40,802 nucleotides of DNA from Deltaproteobacteria bacterium (GTDB taxonomy: Bacteria; Desulfobacterota; Desulfuromonadia; Geobacterales; Pseudopelobacteraceae), in assembly GCA_021782545.1 (NCBI GenBank), contig JAJXUW010000005.1:1-40802 (forward strand). Direction: 5' to 3'. The notes under the pieces are model-generated. The model saw nothing but the letters and a program-made list of their open reading frames with translations. It did not search any database and was not told the DNA's origin. A program made the translations under genes and the position numbers. Of the stretch, positions 17,430 to 25,544 are shown in pieces (the first letter of the stretch is position 1; each line of letters starts with the position of its first letter).

Positions 17430-19957
17430 ATCCCGTTTTTTCCGCCGACTGCAGCGCCCTGATCAGCCACGAGATCATGGCAGCCCACGGTAACGAGGTG
17501 TTCTTCATCGCCCACCTTGATGCTGATGGTTGCATTGTCAGCGCCGAGGCGATTGCCCGCGGCAATCAGCAGGCGGTGCCGGCCATCCTCTCCCGGGCCA
17601 CTGCCGGCGAAATGGTGCTTCACAACCACCCCTCCGGCAATCTGACCCCCTCCGCAGCGGATCTCGACCTGGCCTCCATCTGCGGCAACAACGGTATCGG
17701 CTTTGCCATCATCGACAACCGGTGCGAACGCTGCTACCTGGTGGTCTCGCCCCACACCCCCCGCACCGGCGAACTGCTTGCCTTTGATGAGCTTGAGCGG
17801 GCCTTCGGGGGCGACGGAATGCTCGCCCACCACCTGAAAGGGTATGAACCACGCGCGGAACAACTACGAATGGCCTTTTGCGTGGCAGAGGCCTTCAACC
17901 ATGACAAGGTGGCGGCGATCGAGGCCGGCACCGGCACCGGCAAGTCCCTGGCCTACCTGGTCCCTGCCGTGCTCTGGGCGGTCCGCAACGAGCAGCGGGT
18001 GGTCGTCTCCACCAACACCATCAACCTGCAGGAGCAGCTGGTAAAGAAGGACATCCCCCTGTTGCAGCGTCACAGCAGCATCCCGTTCAACGCCTGCCTG
18101 GTAAAAGGGCGCAACAACTACCTGTGTCTGCGCAAGCTGCAGGCCGGCATTGCCGATCCGGTTCTGTTCCCGGACGCTGCCAGCGAAGAACTGAACGCCA
18201 TTGCCGCCTGGAGCGAGACCACCGCCAGCGGCTGCCGAAGCGATCTCTCCTTCCAGCCCAGCAACGAGGTATGGGATGACCTGCGCTGTGAGGCCGATCA
18301 GTGCGGCCGTTCCCGCTGTCCCCACTTTGGCCGTTGTTTCTTCTATCAGGCCCGGCGCGATGCGGCCTCGGCACAGCTGCTGGTGGTAAACCACGCCCTG
18401 CTCCTGGCCGATATCGCGCTGCGCCGGGAAAGCGGCTACGATGCCACCGCCATCTTGCCTCCTTTCAGCCGTCTGATCATCGATGAGGCCCATCACCTTG
18501 AAGAGGCGGCCACCAGTGCCCTGTCGGTACACATAAGCCGCGCCGGCGTGATGCGGCAACTGTCCCGCCTGGCACCGGCAGGCAGCCGCGCCGGCATCCT
18601 GACCCTCCTGAACAACAAACTGGGCAAAGAGCTGCCCGAACAGTGTGACGACCTGTATCAGGAGTTGTCCGGGCTGATCGAGGCGGCTCTGCTGCCCCAA
18701 ACCCACGAACTTGCGGCTCTGCTCGACCAAGAGCTTGATTGGCTGGCCCTCACCCTGCGGGAGATGCCGCTGCCGGGGACGGCAGGGCAGGCGGACCGCC
18801 AGCCGCGTGGTGAGATCAAGTACCGTATCACGCCTGAGGTACGGACAACGCCGTTATGGAGCGATCTTCAGGCGCGGCTGGGACGACTGGTGGAAAGGCT
18901 GGCCGAACTCTCGGCCGGCCTGGGGGCCTTGGACCGAGCCGCCGCCAAACTACCCGAACAGATCCGGCAAGGGCTCGACAGCTGGCTCACCGACGCCGCG
19001 GGCATCGCCCGGCGACTCTCCGCAACGGGCGATGAGCTGGGCTGGTTCTGCGGCCAGGACGAAGAGGTCTGCCGCTGGCTTGAGGTCAAACAAAGCAAGC
19101 GGGGCGATCAGGCCGCCATCTGCGTGGCACCGCTTGAGGTGGCCGGGACCATCAAGGCCGCTCTGTTGGAGCCGATCTCCACCGTGGTGCTGACCTCGGC
19201 TACCCTGACCGTGGGCGGTTCCTTCGGCTACCTGCGGCGACGTATCGGCTTGGACCTGCTGGATGCGGAACGATTGGAGGAATGTGCCCTGGCCTCCCCC
19301 TTTGATTATGCCAGACAGGCCCTGGTCGCCATTCCCCGCAATCTGCCGGACCCAACCAGTGCCGCCTTCCGTCAACCACTGGCCGATGCGATACTGCGGG
19401 CGGTATCCCTCTCCGGCGGCGGGGCCTTTGTGCTGTTCACCTCCTTTGCGCTGTTGCAGCAGACCCATGCGAGCCTGAAGGCGGACCTTGAACGACTGGG
19501 GCTGACGGTACTCCGTCAGGGCGAGGGGAGCGGGCGGCACCAGTTGCTGGCACGCTTTCGCAAAGAACGCCGCGCCGTGCTGTTCGGCACCGACTCCTTC
19601 TGGGAGGGGGTGGATGTGAAGGGGGACGCCCTGCGGCTGGTGATCATCACCCGTCTGCCATTCCAGGTGCCGAGCGAACCGATCCAGCAGGCGCGGGCGG
19701 AACGGATCGCCGCACGCGGCGGTGACCCGTTCCGGGAGATGTCGGTGCCCCAGGCGGTGCTCAAACTACGCCAGGGGTTCGGTCGGCTGATCCGCAGTCG
19801 TGACGACCGGGGTGCGGTACTGATCCTGGACAACCGAATTGTGACCAAAAACTATGGCAAACGGTTCCTTGCCTCACTACCGGCCACCGCCCAGGCCATT
19901 GACGATACGGATGGCGTATTCGGCCAGCTGGAACGTTTTTTTCTGTCCTGGCACTGA
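17426..19957 (+). CDS. JAMM/RadC-like metalloprotease domain fused to a DinG/XPD-type DNA helicase
   Basis: The ATG at 17426 overlaps the ligase stop; the protein has 843 residues, and the ORF-track start at 17216 is spurious. Residues 1-125 form a JAB/JAMM domain with a complete zinc-protease signature: Glu24, His66-x-His68, Ser76 and Asp79 (HNHPSGNLTPSAAD), nearest in style to RadC. Residues 140-843 are a superfamily 2 helicase: Q-like GYEPRAEQLRMA, Walker A AGTGTGKS (Lys173), an iron-sulfur cluster from Cys234 and the CEADQC/RCPHFGRC group near 288-308, DEAH near 352, then DSFWEGVDVKG and QGFGRLIRS. DinG/XPD helicases unwind DNA 5' to 3', including R-loops. What the protease/JAB part does here is unknown. 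The helicase call is firm; the fusion is read in one unbroken frame. Confidence 0.92.
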   Translation: MNPVFSADCSALISHEIMAAHGNEVFFIAHLDADGCIVSAEAIARGNQQAVPAILSRATAGEMVLHNHPSGNLTPSAADLDLASICGNNGIGFAIIDNRCERCYLVVSPHTPRTGELLAFDELERAFGGDGMLAHHLKGYEPRAEQLRMAFCVAEAFNHDKVAAIEAGTGTGKSLAYLVPAVLWAVRNEQRVVVSTNTINLQEQLVKKDIPLLQRHSSIPFNACLVKGRNNYLCLRKLQAGIADPVLFPDAASEELNAIAAWSETTASGCRSDLSFQPSNEVWDDLRCEADQCGRSRCPHFGRCFFYQARRDAASAQLLVVNHALLLADIALRRESGYDATAILPPFSRLIIDEAHHLEEAATSALSVHISRAGVMRQLSRLAPAGSRAGILTLLNNKLGKELPEQCDDLYQELSGLIEAALLPQTHELAALLDQELDWLALTLREMPLPGTAGQADRQPRGEIKYRITPEVRTTPLWSDLQARLGRLVERLAELSAGLGALDRAAAKLPEQIRQGLDSWLTDAAGIARRLSATGDELGWFCGQDEEVCRWLEVKQSKRGDQAAICVAPLEVAGTIKAALLEPISTVVLTSATLTVGGSFGYLRRRIGLDLLDAERLEECALASPFDYARQALVAIPRNLPDPTSAAFRQPLADAILRAVSLSGGGAFVLFTSFALLQQTHASLKADLERLGLTVLRQGEGSGRHQLLARFRKERRAVLFGTDSFWEGVDVKGDALRLVIITRLPFQVPSEPIQQARAERIAARGGDPFREMSVPQAVLKLRQGFGRLIRSRDDRGAVLILDNRIVTKNYGKRFLASLPATAQAIDDTDGVFGQLERFFLSWH

Positions 19958-19960
19958 ATG

Positions 19961-19969
19961 TGCTATGGT
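19961..19969 (+). promoter_or_regulatory. Possible extended -10 promoter element
   Basis: TGC-TATGGT matches an extended -10, placing a transcript start near 19976, before the ribosome site of the gene at 20003. The -35 position (TTCTGT at 19941) is poor, so confidence is low. Confidence 0.3.
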
Positions 19970-20002
19970 TACCACCATCACGTACCAAGGAGGAATTTCC
20001 TG

Positions 20003-20545
20003 ATGCGCATCATACCCCGCTTACTACTGGCTGCCCTGTTGGCAGTCCCCTCGCTCGCCCAGGCTGGAGTCAACGTCAACATAAACCTCGGCGCGCCGGC
20101 CCTGCCACTGCCACTGCCACCGCTGCCGGCACCGCCCAGAATCTTCTTCAATGCGCCGCCGTTGTTTCTGTCACCCTCTTCCCTCGGTTTCTATGTCGGC
20201 GTTGATATGCCCTACGACATGGTGCTGCTTTCCGGCAGTTATTACCTCTTTCAGGGCAATCACTGGTTCAGGGCCGGCAATTACAACGGACCGTGGACGG
20301 CAACCCGCTACGAGCAGCTACCCCCGCAGATCAGGCAGTACCGCATTGAGAAGATCCGCTCGTACCGCGACCATGAGTATCGCGCCTACCGCGACGATCG
20401 CGACCATTACCGCGGCAGATACTACCGGCCCGGCAGAGGGGACAACGAACGGTGGCATGAGGAGAAGGACTACCGCAAGGAACAGAAACGGTGGGAAAAG
20501 GATGAATACCGAGGCGGCTGGAGACACGGCCGTGGCGATGACTGA
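20003..20545 (+). CDS. Secreted proline-rich protein with a basic/aromatic C-terminal tail, unknown function
   Basis: The 180-residue protein has a Sec signal peptide (MRIIPRLLLAALLAVPSLAQA, cleavage after about residue 21), a short VNVNINLG strand, a Leu/Pro repeat (PALPLPLPPLPAPP), and a compact middle domain with YYLFQGNHWFRAGNYNGPWTA and YEQLPPQIRQYRIEKI. The final 60 residues are low-complexity and rich in Arg, Tyr, Asp, Glu, Lys and Gly. It is likely periplasmic or surface-bound. Similar small exported proteins with an NGPW element are common in Geobacter-like bacteria but I know no function. Start chosen from a strong AAGGAGGA 8 nt before ATG 20003; the ORF-track start at 19958 has none. 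The gene stands alone, ended by a strong terminator. Confidence 0.8.
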   Translation: MRIIPRLLLAALLAVPSLAQAGVNVNINLGAPALPLPLPPLPAPPRIFFNAPPLFLSPSSLGFYVGVDMPYDMVLLSGSYYLFQGNHWFRAGNYNGPWTATRYEQLPPQIRQYRIEKIRSYRDHEYRAYRDDRDHYRGRYYRPGRGDNERWHEEKDYRKEQKRWEKDEYRGGWRHGRGDD

Positions 20546-20583
20546 CACCAAAAAGGCCCGGCAGATGCCGGGCCTTTTTGGTG
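20546..20583. terminator. Strong bidirectional Rho-independent terminator
   Basis: A 17-bp perfect hairpin, CACCAAAAAGGCCCGGC, loop AGAT, and its exact complement, begins the base after the stop codon of the gene at 20003. The A and T runs flanking the GC core allow termination in both directions, fitting its place between convergent genes. Confidence 0.9.
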
Positions 20584-20601
20584 CCGCACAGGGGTAGGCA
20601 A

Positions 20602-21084
20602 CTACCTGGCTTCGCCCTGCTTACGCCGTGCCAGGAAATTGAAACACTGAAAATAGGCGAGTGAAAGCAGGAGAAACCCGAAGTAGGTGGCCGCAAGCAC
20701 CATTGAGGCGCCCCGCGCCTTGCCCGCATTGGGCGCCATGATGATAAAGACGATGAAGAAACCCATCACGCACAGCTTCCACAGGTCACCGACCAGGCGT
20801 CTGCGCCGCAAAACCAGCAGCTGTTCGCCCGAAAGGCCGGTCTGACTGGACTCCACCTCAACGGCCGCATCCCGTTGGGCCAGCAGCCACGCGGGGTACA
20901 GCATCACCAGTTGAAACGCGATCCCTGCGATAAGACTGCGGACAAACAGCCCCGGCATCCCCATCAGTACGAACAGTTTCTGGAAATTGAAGGCCATGAA
21001 GAGCAAAAGCCCCAGCAACACGATCTGCACGACGCGATAGATCAGCATCAAGCGCTTAAGACGGGTGAAATCGTACAACGCCAT
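20602..21084 (-). CDS. Four-helix integral membrane protein, unknown function
   Basis: The 160-residue protein has four predicted membrane segments: LIYRVVQIVLLGLLLFMAF near 15-33, SLIAGIAFQLVMLYPAWLL near 50-68, LCVMGFFIVFIIMAP near 105-120, and MVLAATYFGFLLLSLAYF near 128-146, with a charged cytoplasmic-style loop (RDAAVEVESSQTGLSGEQLLVLRRRRL) between the second and third. No recognised catalytic motif. The start at 21084 is favoured over 21105 because GAGGAG lies 5-10 nt before it on the minus strand. It is divergent from a histidine kinase, and the two share a promoter region, so a functional link is possible but unproven. Confidence 0.8.
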   Translation of the reverse strand: MALYDFTRLKRLMLIYRVVQIVLLGLLLFMAFNFQKLFVLMGMPGLFVRSLIAGIAFQLVMLYPAWLLAQRDAAVEVESSQTGLSGEQLLVLRRRRLVGDLWKLCVMGFFIVFIIMAPNAGKARGASMVLAATYFGFLLLSLAYFQCFNFLARRKQGEAR

Positions 21085-21111
21085 CGCTTTTCTCCTCAAG
21101 GCCAAACAGAT

Positions 21112-21141
21112 TTGTCAACGCCAGTGGAATTGGGTTATAAC
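21112..21141 (+). promoter_or_regulatory. Promoter of the histidine kinase-HIT-M16 operon
   Basis: TTGTCA (21112-21117), 18 nt, TATAAC (21136-21141). Both boxes match consensus at five of six bases. Transcription would start near 21148, 40 nt before the kinase ATG. Confidence 0.55.
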
Positions 21142-21162
21142 AGAACGGCGTTACAAGCACAA
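21134..21162 (-). promoter_or_regulatory. Possible opposing promoter for the 4-TM protein, sharing the same -10
   Basis: On the minus strand TTGTGC (21157-21162), a 17-nt spacer and TATAAC (21134-21139) point toward the gene at 21084. The -10 overlaps the plus-strand -10 because GTTATAAC is a perfect palindrome. The -35 is weak (three of six). Confidence 0.4.
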
Positions 21163-21187
21163 CCGCGAAAAGAGGCCATACTGCCCC

Positions 21188-22144
21188 ATGAAACTGATGC
21201 GACGCATCTTCCATCCGGTCATAGCCCTGGTCGGCATCCAGCTGGTCTGGGTGGCGGTGGTGGTCTTATGGGTCACCTGGTTTGTAGGCAAGCACCGCGA
21301 GCTGAACGAACTGGTCGCCCGCTACCGTCCCGAACGGCTCTCGCAGGTCGGTGGCTGGTTTGCCCTGGTGCAGGGTCTGCTGCTCTTGGCAATCATCCTG
21401 GCTGGCGTCTATACCCTGTTCCTGTTCTGGCGCCGCCAATCGCGGCTCTATCAGCAGCAGCGCGAGTTCATCACCCAGTTGACCCACGAACTCAAATCGC
21501 CGCTGGCATCAATCCAGCTGCACCTGGAGACCATCGGACTGCGACAGTTGCCGCCGGAACGTCTGAACGCCTTTGTGCAAACCATGCTTGAGGACACCCA
21601 ACGCCTGCATTCACAGATCGACAACCTGCTGCTGGCGGCCAGGATCGAACGCCGCCGCCGGCCGGCCGAATTCCGTGAGATAGACCTCTCTGCCTTTGTT
21701 CAGGAATATCTGGAACGCGAGCGGCACCGCCTGCCGCCAGGCACCAGGCTTGACATCGATCTGGCGACCGGCCTGCGGGTAGCGGTGGAGCCGGATGAAT
21801 TGGGCACGGTCCTGCGCAACCTGCTTGAGAATGCGGTCCTCTACTCCCCCGGTACGCCCGAGATCGAGGTACGCCTCAACCGTGAAGGACGGCAGGTGCG
21901 CCTCTCGATCAGGGATCATGGCCGCGGCGTCAACCGCTCGGAATTGCAGAATATCTTTAAAATGTTCTATCGGGCCGACCAGCAGTCGGAGAAGATCCGC
22001 GGGACCGGCCTGGGCCTCTACATCGTCCAGTCGGTGATCAAGGGGGCCGGCGGCCAGGTTCGGGCCGACAGTGACGGCCCCGGCACCGGCTGCACCATCA
22101 CCCTGCAACTCCCCCTTGTGGAACGGAAAGGAAGTATCACATGA
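21188..22144 (+). CDS. Membrane sensor histidine kinase without an adjacent response regulator
   Basis: Started at ATG 21188 the protein has 318 residues; an alternative ATG is at 21197, and the ORF-track start at 21065 lies in the divergent gene and its promoter. Two transmembrane helices (about 11-33 and 57-80) enclose a short external loop of about 23 residues, too small for a normal ligand-binding domain. HisKA follows with phospho-acceptor His100 in QLTHELKSPLASIQLHLE, then HATPase_c: NLLENAVLYSP (N box), DHGRGV (G1), FKMFYRAD (F box) and GTGLGLYIV (G2). It would phosphorylate an unidentified response regulator. With so little outside the membrane it may sense membrane state or act with a partner, perhaps the divergent membrane protein. 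Its stop overlaps the HIT gene. Confidence 0.92.
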   Translation: MKLMRRIFHPVIALVGIQLVWVAVVVLWVTWFVGKHRELNELVARYRPERLSQVGGWFALVQGLLLLAIILAGVYTLFLFWRRQSRLYQQQREFITQLTHELKSPLASIQLHLETIGLRQLPPERLNAFVQTMLEDTQRLHSQIDNLLLAARIERRRRPAEFREIDLSAFVQEYLERERHRLPPGTRLDIDLATGLRVAVEPDELGTVLRNLLENAVLYSPGTPEIEVRLNREGRQVRLSIRDHGRGVNRSELQNIFKMFYRADQQSEKIRGTGLGLYIVQSVIKGAGGQVRADSDGPGTGCTITLQLPLVERKGSIT

Positions 22145-22572
22145 CCGGCACCACCTGCCCGATGTGCGAACGCTGGGAGACCGACACCGACCTGCGGATC
22201 GCCGAACTTACCTACAGTTGGCTGATTCTCAACCGGGATCAATTTTTCCCCGGGTACTGCCTATTGATAACCAAAAAGCACCAGACCGAACTATTCCACC
22301 TGGATACGGCGGTCCGCCAGGGGCTCATGGAGGAGGTCAGCCGGGTGGCCCAGGCGTTGTCGCTCTGTTTTCGGCCCGACAAACTCAACTATGAACTCCT
22401 GGGCAACATGGTGCCCCACATCCACTGGCACCTGGTACCCCGCTACCGCACCGACCCCCTCTGGCCGCGGCCGATCTGGTCAGAACCCCATCAGGAGGTT
22501 CAGCTTTCAGCCGAGGAGTACCGCCAGCGCTGCAACCTGATCCGGCAAACCCTGGCAGGGATTGCCGGATGA
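22141..22572 (+). CDS. HIT-family (histidine triad) hydrolase
   Basis: The 143-residue protein has the histidine triad His93-x-His95-x-His97 in MVPHIHWHLVPRY, the nucleotide-phosphate site of HIT hydrolases/transferases that split nucleoside 5'-phosphoramidates or dinucleoside polyphosphates. GYCLLITKKHQTELFHL matches the conserved strand before it. An N-terminal CPMC (6-9) could bind a metal, as in several bacterial HIT proteins, though no second pair is obvious. Start and stop overlap neighbours by 4 bp (ATGA both sides), so it is made together with the kinase and the peptidase. Exact substrate unknown. Confidence 0.92.
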   Translation: MTGTTCPMCERWETDTDLRIAELTYSWLILNRDQFFPGYCLLITKKHQTELFHLDTAVRQGLMEEVSRVAQALSLCFRPDKLNYELLGNMVPHIHWHLVPRYRTDPLWPRPIWSEPHQEVQLSAEEYRQRCNLIRQTLAGIAG

Positions 22573-23843
22573 ACCATCAGACGTTCACGCTTGCCAACGG
22601 GCTGCGGGTGGTCTCGGTTCCGCTGCCCCACCTCCACAGCATCGAACTGGCGGTCTACCTCAAGGTGGGGGCGCGCAACGACCCGCCGCAGCGTTCAGGC
22701 CTGTCCCACTTCCTCGAACATATGCTCTTCCGCGGCACTGCCGACTATCCCTCGTCCCTGGCCATCGAGACCGCCTTCGAAGAGCTGGGAGGTATCGTCA
22801 ATGCAGCAACCGATGCCGATTCAACCTGCTTTTATGCACGGCTGCACCCGCGCCATGCCGAACAGGGGCTGGCCATTCTGGCTTCGATGCTGCTGCGACC
22901 GACCTTGGAAGGCATGGAACTGGAACGGCGGATCATCGGTGAGGAGGCTCTGGAGGATATCAACGAGGAGGGGGTAGTGACCAGCCCTGATCTGGTGATG
23001 GGCGGTCTGCTCTGGCCCGGCCACCCGCTGGGTGGTGCCACGGTGGGCAGCCTGGAGGATATCGCCCGGATTACCAGCGCCGACCTGACAAAGCACCTGC
23101 ACACGTGGTACCGGCCGAACAATGCGGTGGTGGTACTCGCAGGCCCCCACGACCCAGCGGCCATGGCCGCCGCAGCTACGCGACTGCTCGGTGCCTGGGA
23201 ACCACAACCGGTGCCCACGTTCCACCCGGTACCGCCACGGCCGGCCGATGCACCCCGCCTGGCCCTGGTCCAGGACGCCGACAGCCAGGTCACGGTACAG
23301 TTGGCCTTTCCCTCCTTCAGCCGCAACGATCCGCGCACCACCAGTCTCAAGGTGCTGCGCCGGCTGCTGGCTGGTGGCGGCTGTTCACGGCTGCACCTGG
23401 CGCTACGTGAACAGCTGGGGCTGGTCTATGCGGTTGATTCGGCCATCGGCGCCTATGACGAGACCGGATGCATCACCATCGATTTCGCCACCGCCCCGGA
23501 GAACCTGGCTACCGTACTCGCCGTCACCCTGCACGAGCTGCAGCGGGTGAGAGCTGAGGCCATCCCGACTGCGGAACTTGAGCGGGTGCGGACCGCCTAT
23601 CTGGCGGATCTTGACTACAGCAGGGATTCGGTGGCCGAAATGGGGGCGCGCTACGGTTGGGGCACCCTGATGGAGGTGGTACGCAGCATCGATGACGAAC
23701 AACGGCTGGTGCAGGCAGTTGCCGCCGCCGACCTGCAACGGCTGGCCGGGGAGCTGTTTCGGCCCGAAAACCGTTTCCTGGTGGTTATCGGGCCGGTGGA
23801 TGGCATTGATCAACCAGCGCTACGGCTGCTGATCCAGCACTAA
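22569..23843 (+). CDS. M16-family zinc metalloprotease (processing-peptidase type)
   Basis: The 424-residue protein has the inverted zinc motif HxxEH as His47-Phe-Leu-Glu50-His51 in GLSHFLEHMLFRGT, with the distal metal-ligand glutamate region EEALEDINEE near 118-127. The N-terminal NGLRVV and the second half (LAGGGCSRLHLALREQLGLVYAVDS) are typical of mitochondrial-processing-peptidase-like bacterial proteins (PqqL/YmxG group). The second domain lacks HxxEH, as expected. No signal peptide, so it should act in the cytoplasm, probably on peptides. Third gene of the kinase-HIT-M16 unit by 4-bp overlap. It converges on the transglutaminase gene with a 17-bp gap. Confidence 0.93.
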   Translation: MNHQTFTLANGLRVVSVPLPHLHSIELAVYLKVGARNDPPQRSGLSHFLEHMLFRGTADYPSSLAIETAFEELGGIVNAATDADSTCFYARLHPRHAEQGLAILASMLLRPTLEGMELERRIIGEEALEDINEEGVVTSPDLVMGGLLWPGHPLGGATVGSLEDIARITSADLTKHLHTWYRPNNAVVVLAGPHDPAAMAAAATRLLGAWEPQPVPTFHPVPPRPADAPRLALVQDADSQVTVQLAFPSFSRNDPRTTSLKVLRRLLAGGGCSRLHLALREQLGLVYAVDSAIGAYDETGCITIDFATAPENLATVLAVTLHELQRVRAEAIPTAELERVRTAYLADLDYSRDSVAEMGARYGWGTLMEVVRSIDDEQRLVQAVAAADLQRLAGELFRPENRFLVVIGPVDGIDQPALRLLIQH

Positions 23844-23860
23844 CGGCACCCCCCGCGGTG

Positions 23861-25318
23861 TTACCGCTCCTCCAGGACGCTGAGCCGGATCTTGCCGATC
23901 ACCCCGACCAACGGTGCCAGCTCAGCCGGGGTATGTCCCTCGAAAAAGGCCAGATGGGTCGGGTCGGCCGGCACCTGACCGAAGGTGGGGTCCACCGCCA
24001 CCCACCGACCGTCAAGCCAGCTTTCGGCCCAGCTGTGGTAGAGGAACCCCTTGCCATCCTGTGAAACCAGGCCCGAGACGAACCGGGTGGGGATACCGAT
24101 CGCCCGGGCCAGGGCGGTATACAGTTTGGCATGGCTTTGGCAGTTGCCGCTCAGCTTTTCCAACACGGTCAGGGCATTGCCGCTGTCATCGACCGTATCG
24201 GTCACCGAATTTGCCGTCCAGACCGCCAACGCCCGGGCCTGAGCAGTCGGATCGGCAATGCCGGTGGTCAGCTGCTGGGCCTTGGCCACCACGACCGGGG
24301 CCAGGGCCTCAATCCCCTCCACCGAGGCCAGATACCTGCTGTCCGGCGCTGAGGCCGCCGCAGAGACGGCCGGCCTCAACACCCCGGTCTTGATCACAAC
24401 CCGGTCACCCGAGCGCTGCGCCCATTGCCAGCCATCACCTACCAGCGGCAGCTTAGCCCCATAGCCGTCAATGGCCACCGCCAGTCCGGCCAGTTTGCCC
24501 GGCGCCTTGGTAAGTCCCGGCTCGGCCCGCACCAGGCTGAAATCATAGATCAGATCCTTTTGCGCCAGGGCCATGCCACTGACCACTGCCGCCAGCTTTT
24601 CCGGCTGTTCCGCCTTGGTCACCACCAGGCCGTCCCGCACCGACTCAAGCAGGGTATTGCCCTGACGATCCACCCAGATGTCGTTGTCGACAAAAGGATA
24701 CAGATTGTTGCGCAGCTTGATGGCCGGCTGGCCATCCGGGGTTGGCTGTTCGCCCAGCATGGTGATCTTGACCCCCTTGATCCGCACCTCTTCGGGATCA
24801 AAGGTCTGGACACGATACACCTTGCCGACGCTCAACTCCTGCAGCAGCGGGTAAAGGTTCAAGGCCGGTCCAGGGATCAAATCCCCCTTGAACTTGAACA
24901 GCTGGCTCCTCCTTTTGCCATCCACCATCATCCTGACCAGCAGGCCGCCATGCACCTTCTTGCCACTCAGCTGCGAACGGGTACCGTTGATGGTCTGTTC
25001 CACCTCCAGGGCTTGCAGCGCCAACGCCGGATCAACCTGATAGACCTCCCGCGAGGTGGCCTCTTTGGTGAAACCCATCACCCGCATCCGCACACTGCCG
25101 TCACCCTCAATCCGAAAGCCGCCTTCTGGCAGAGCGGCAATCTGTTGGTGGTAAAAACCGACCTGTTCATTGTCCACCAGGATGCCGAACCAACGTTCCC
25201 CTACTGGCGGGGCAGCGAGCAGGGGGGCGGCAAGGGCGCCGGAAGCGGTGTGCAGACACAAAAAAACGGCGGTCAGGACCGCCGCCAGCCAATGGTACAG
25301 TCTCACAGATAGCGACAT
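23861..25318 (-). CDS. Exported transglutaminase-like (cysteine-protease fold) protein
   Basis: The 485-residue protein has a signal sequence (about 1-30, ending ASGALAA) and a C-terminal transglutaminase-core domain with the triad Cys393 (GNCQSHAKLYTALARAIGIPTRFVSG), His428 (FLYHSWAE) and Asp443 (WVAVDPTFGQ). The N-terminal 300 residues (GERWFGILVDNEQVGFYHQQ, VMGFTKEATSREVYQVD) form a beta-rich region common to such envelope proteins in delta-proteobacteria-like genomes. The domain may act as a peptidase or cross-linking enzyme in the periplasm; the substrate is unknown. The start at 25318 is preceded by AGGATG on the minus strand. It is the last gene of the rsmB-rpe-GGDEF operon, 12 nt after the small gene. 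Confidence 0.88.
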   Translation of the reverse strand: MSLSVRLYHWLAAVLTAVFLCLHTASGALAAPLLAAPPVGERWFGILVDNEQVGFYHQQIAALPEGGFRIEGDGSVRMRVMGFTKEATSREVYQVDPALALQALEVEQTINGTRSQLSGKKVHGGLLVRMMVDGKRRSQLFKFKGDLIPGPALNLYPLLQELSVGKVYRVQTFDPEEVRIKGVKITMLGEQPTPDGQPAIKLRNNLYPFVDNDIWVDRQGNTLLESVRDGLVVTKAEQPEKLAAVVSGMALAQKDLIYDFSLVRAEPGLTKAPGKLAGLAVAIDGYGAKLPLVGDGWQWAQRSGDRVVIKTGVLRPAVSAAASAPDSRYLASVEGIEALAPVVVAKAQQLTTGIADPTAQARALAVWTANSVTDTVDDSGNALTVLEKLSGNCQSHAKLYTALARAIGIPTRFVSGLVSQDGKGFLYHSWAESWLDGRWVAVDPTFGQVPADPTHLAFFEGHTPAELAPLVGVIGKIRLSVLEER

Positions 25319-25330
25319 ACTCTCGACATC

Positions 25331-25531
25331 CTATTCGGTAAAGATGGGGCTCTTGTCGGCCTCGGGCCGGGGAGATTGCTGTTTTACGTTGCACTGGCCA
25401 CCCTGGGGACCACCGGCCTCTGCCCTGCGGCGGACCAACGATGCGGCGTAGCTCATCAGATCGCCCTGCTCGGACGGCGACAGGTTGCGAAATTCGGCAA
25501 TCAGACGTTGCTCTTCAAGATTCAGTTCCAT
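25331..25531 (-). CDS. Small soluble protein (66 aa), unknown function
   Basis: The ORF track gives 109 residues, but the first 43 overlap the GGDEF gene; ATG 25531 with AGGGAGC ahead of it on the minus strand is the likely start. The product is MELNLEEQRLIAEFRN followed by LSPSEQGDLMSYAASLVRRR and a loose tail (GGPQGGQCNVKQQ). The first 40 residues look helical, similar to short helical proteins whose LSPxEQxxLLxYA pattern is found in small regulatory or antitoxin-like proteins; no partner toxin is seen. It sits 13 nt after the GGDEF gene and 12 nt before the transglutaminase gene, so it is co-transcribed with them. Confidence 0.65.
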   Translation of the reverse strand: MELNLEEQRLIAEFRNLSPSEQGDLMSYAASLVRRRAEAGGPQGGQCNVKQQSPRPEADKSPIFTE

Positions 25532-25544
25532 AACACGCTGCTCC

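Noticed and set aside
15777-19957. Ubiquitin-like conjugation or defence system built from the ligase and JAMM genes
   Set aside because: The ligase is a normal fatty-acyl ANL enzyme, not E1-like, and no ubiquitin-like, E2-like or cyclic-nucleotide synthase gene is nearby.
25331-25531. Antitoxin of a toxin-antitoxin pair
   Set aside because: The short helical protein has no toxin-like neighbour; both flanking genes are a GGDEF regulator and an exported enzyme.
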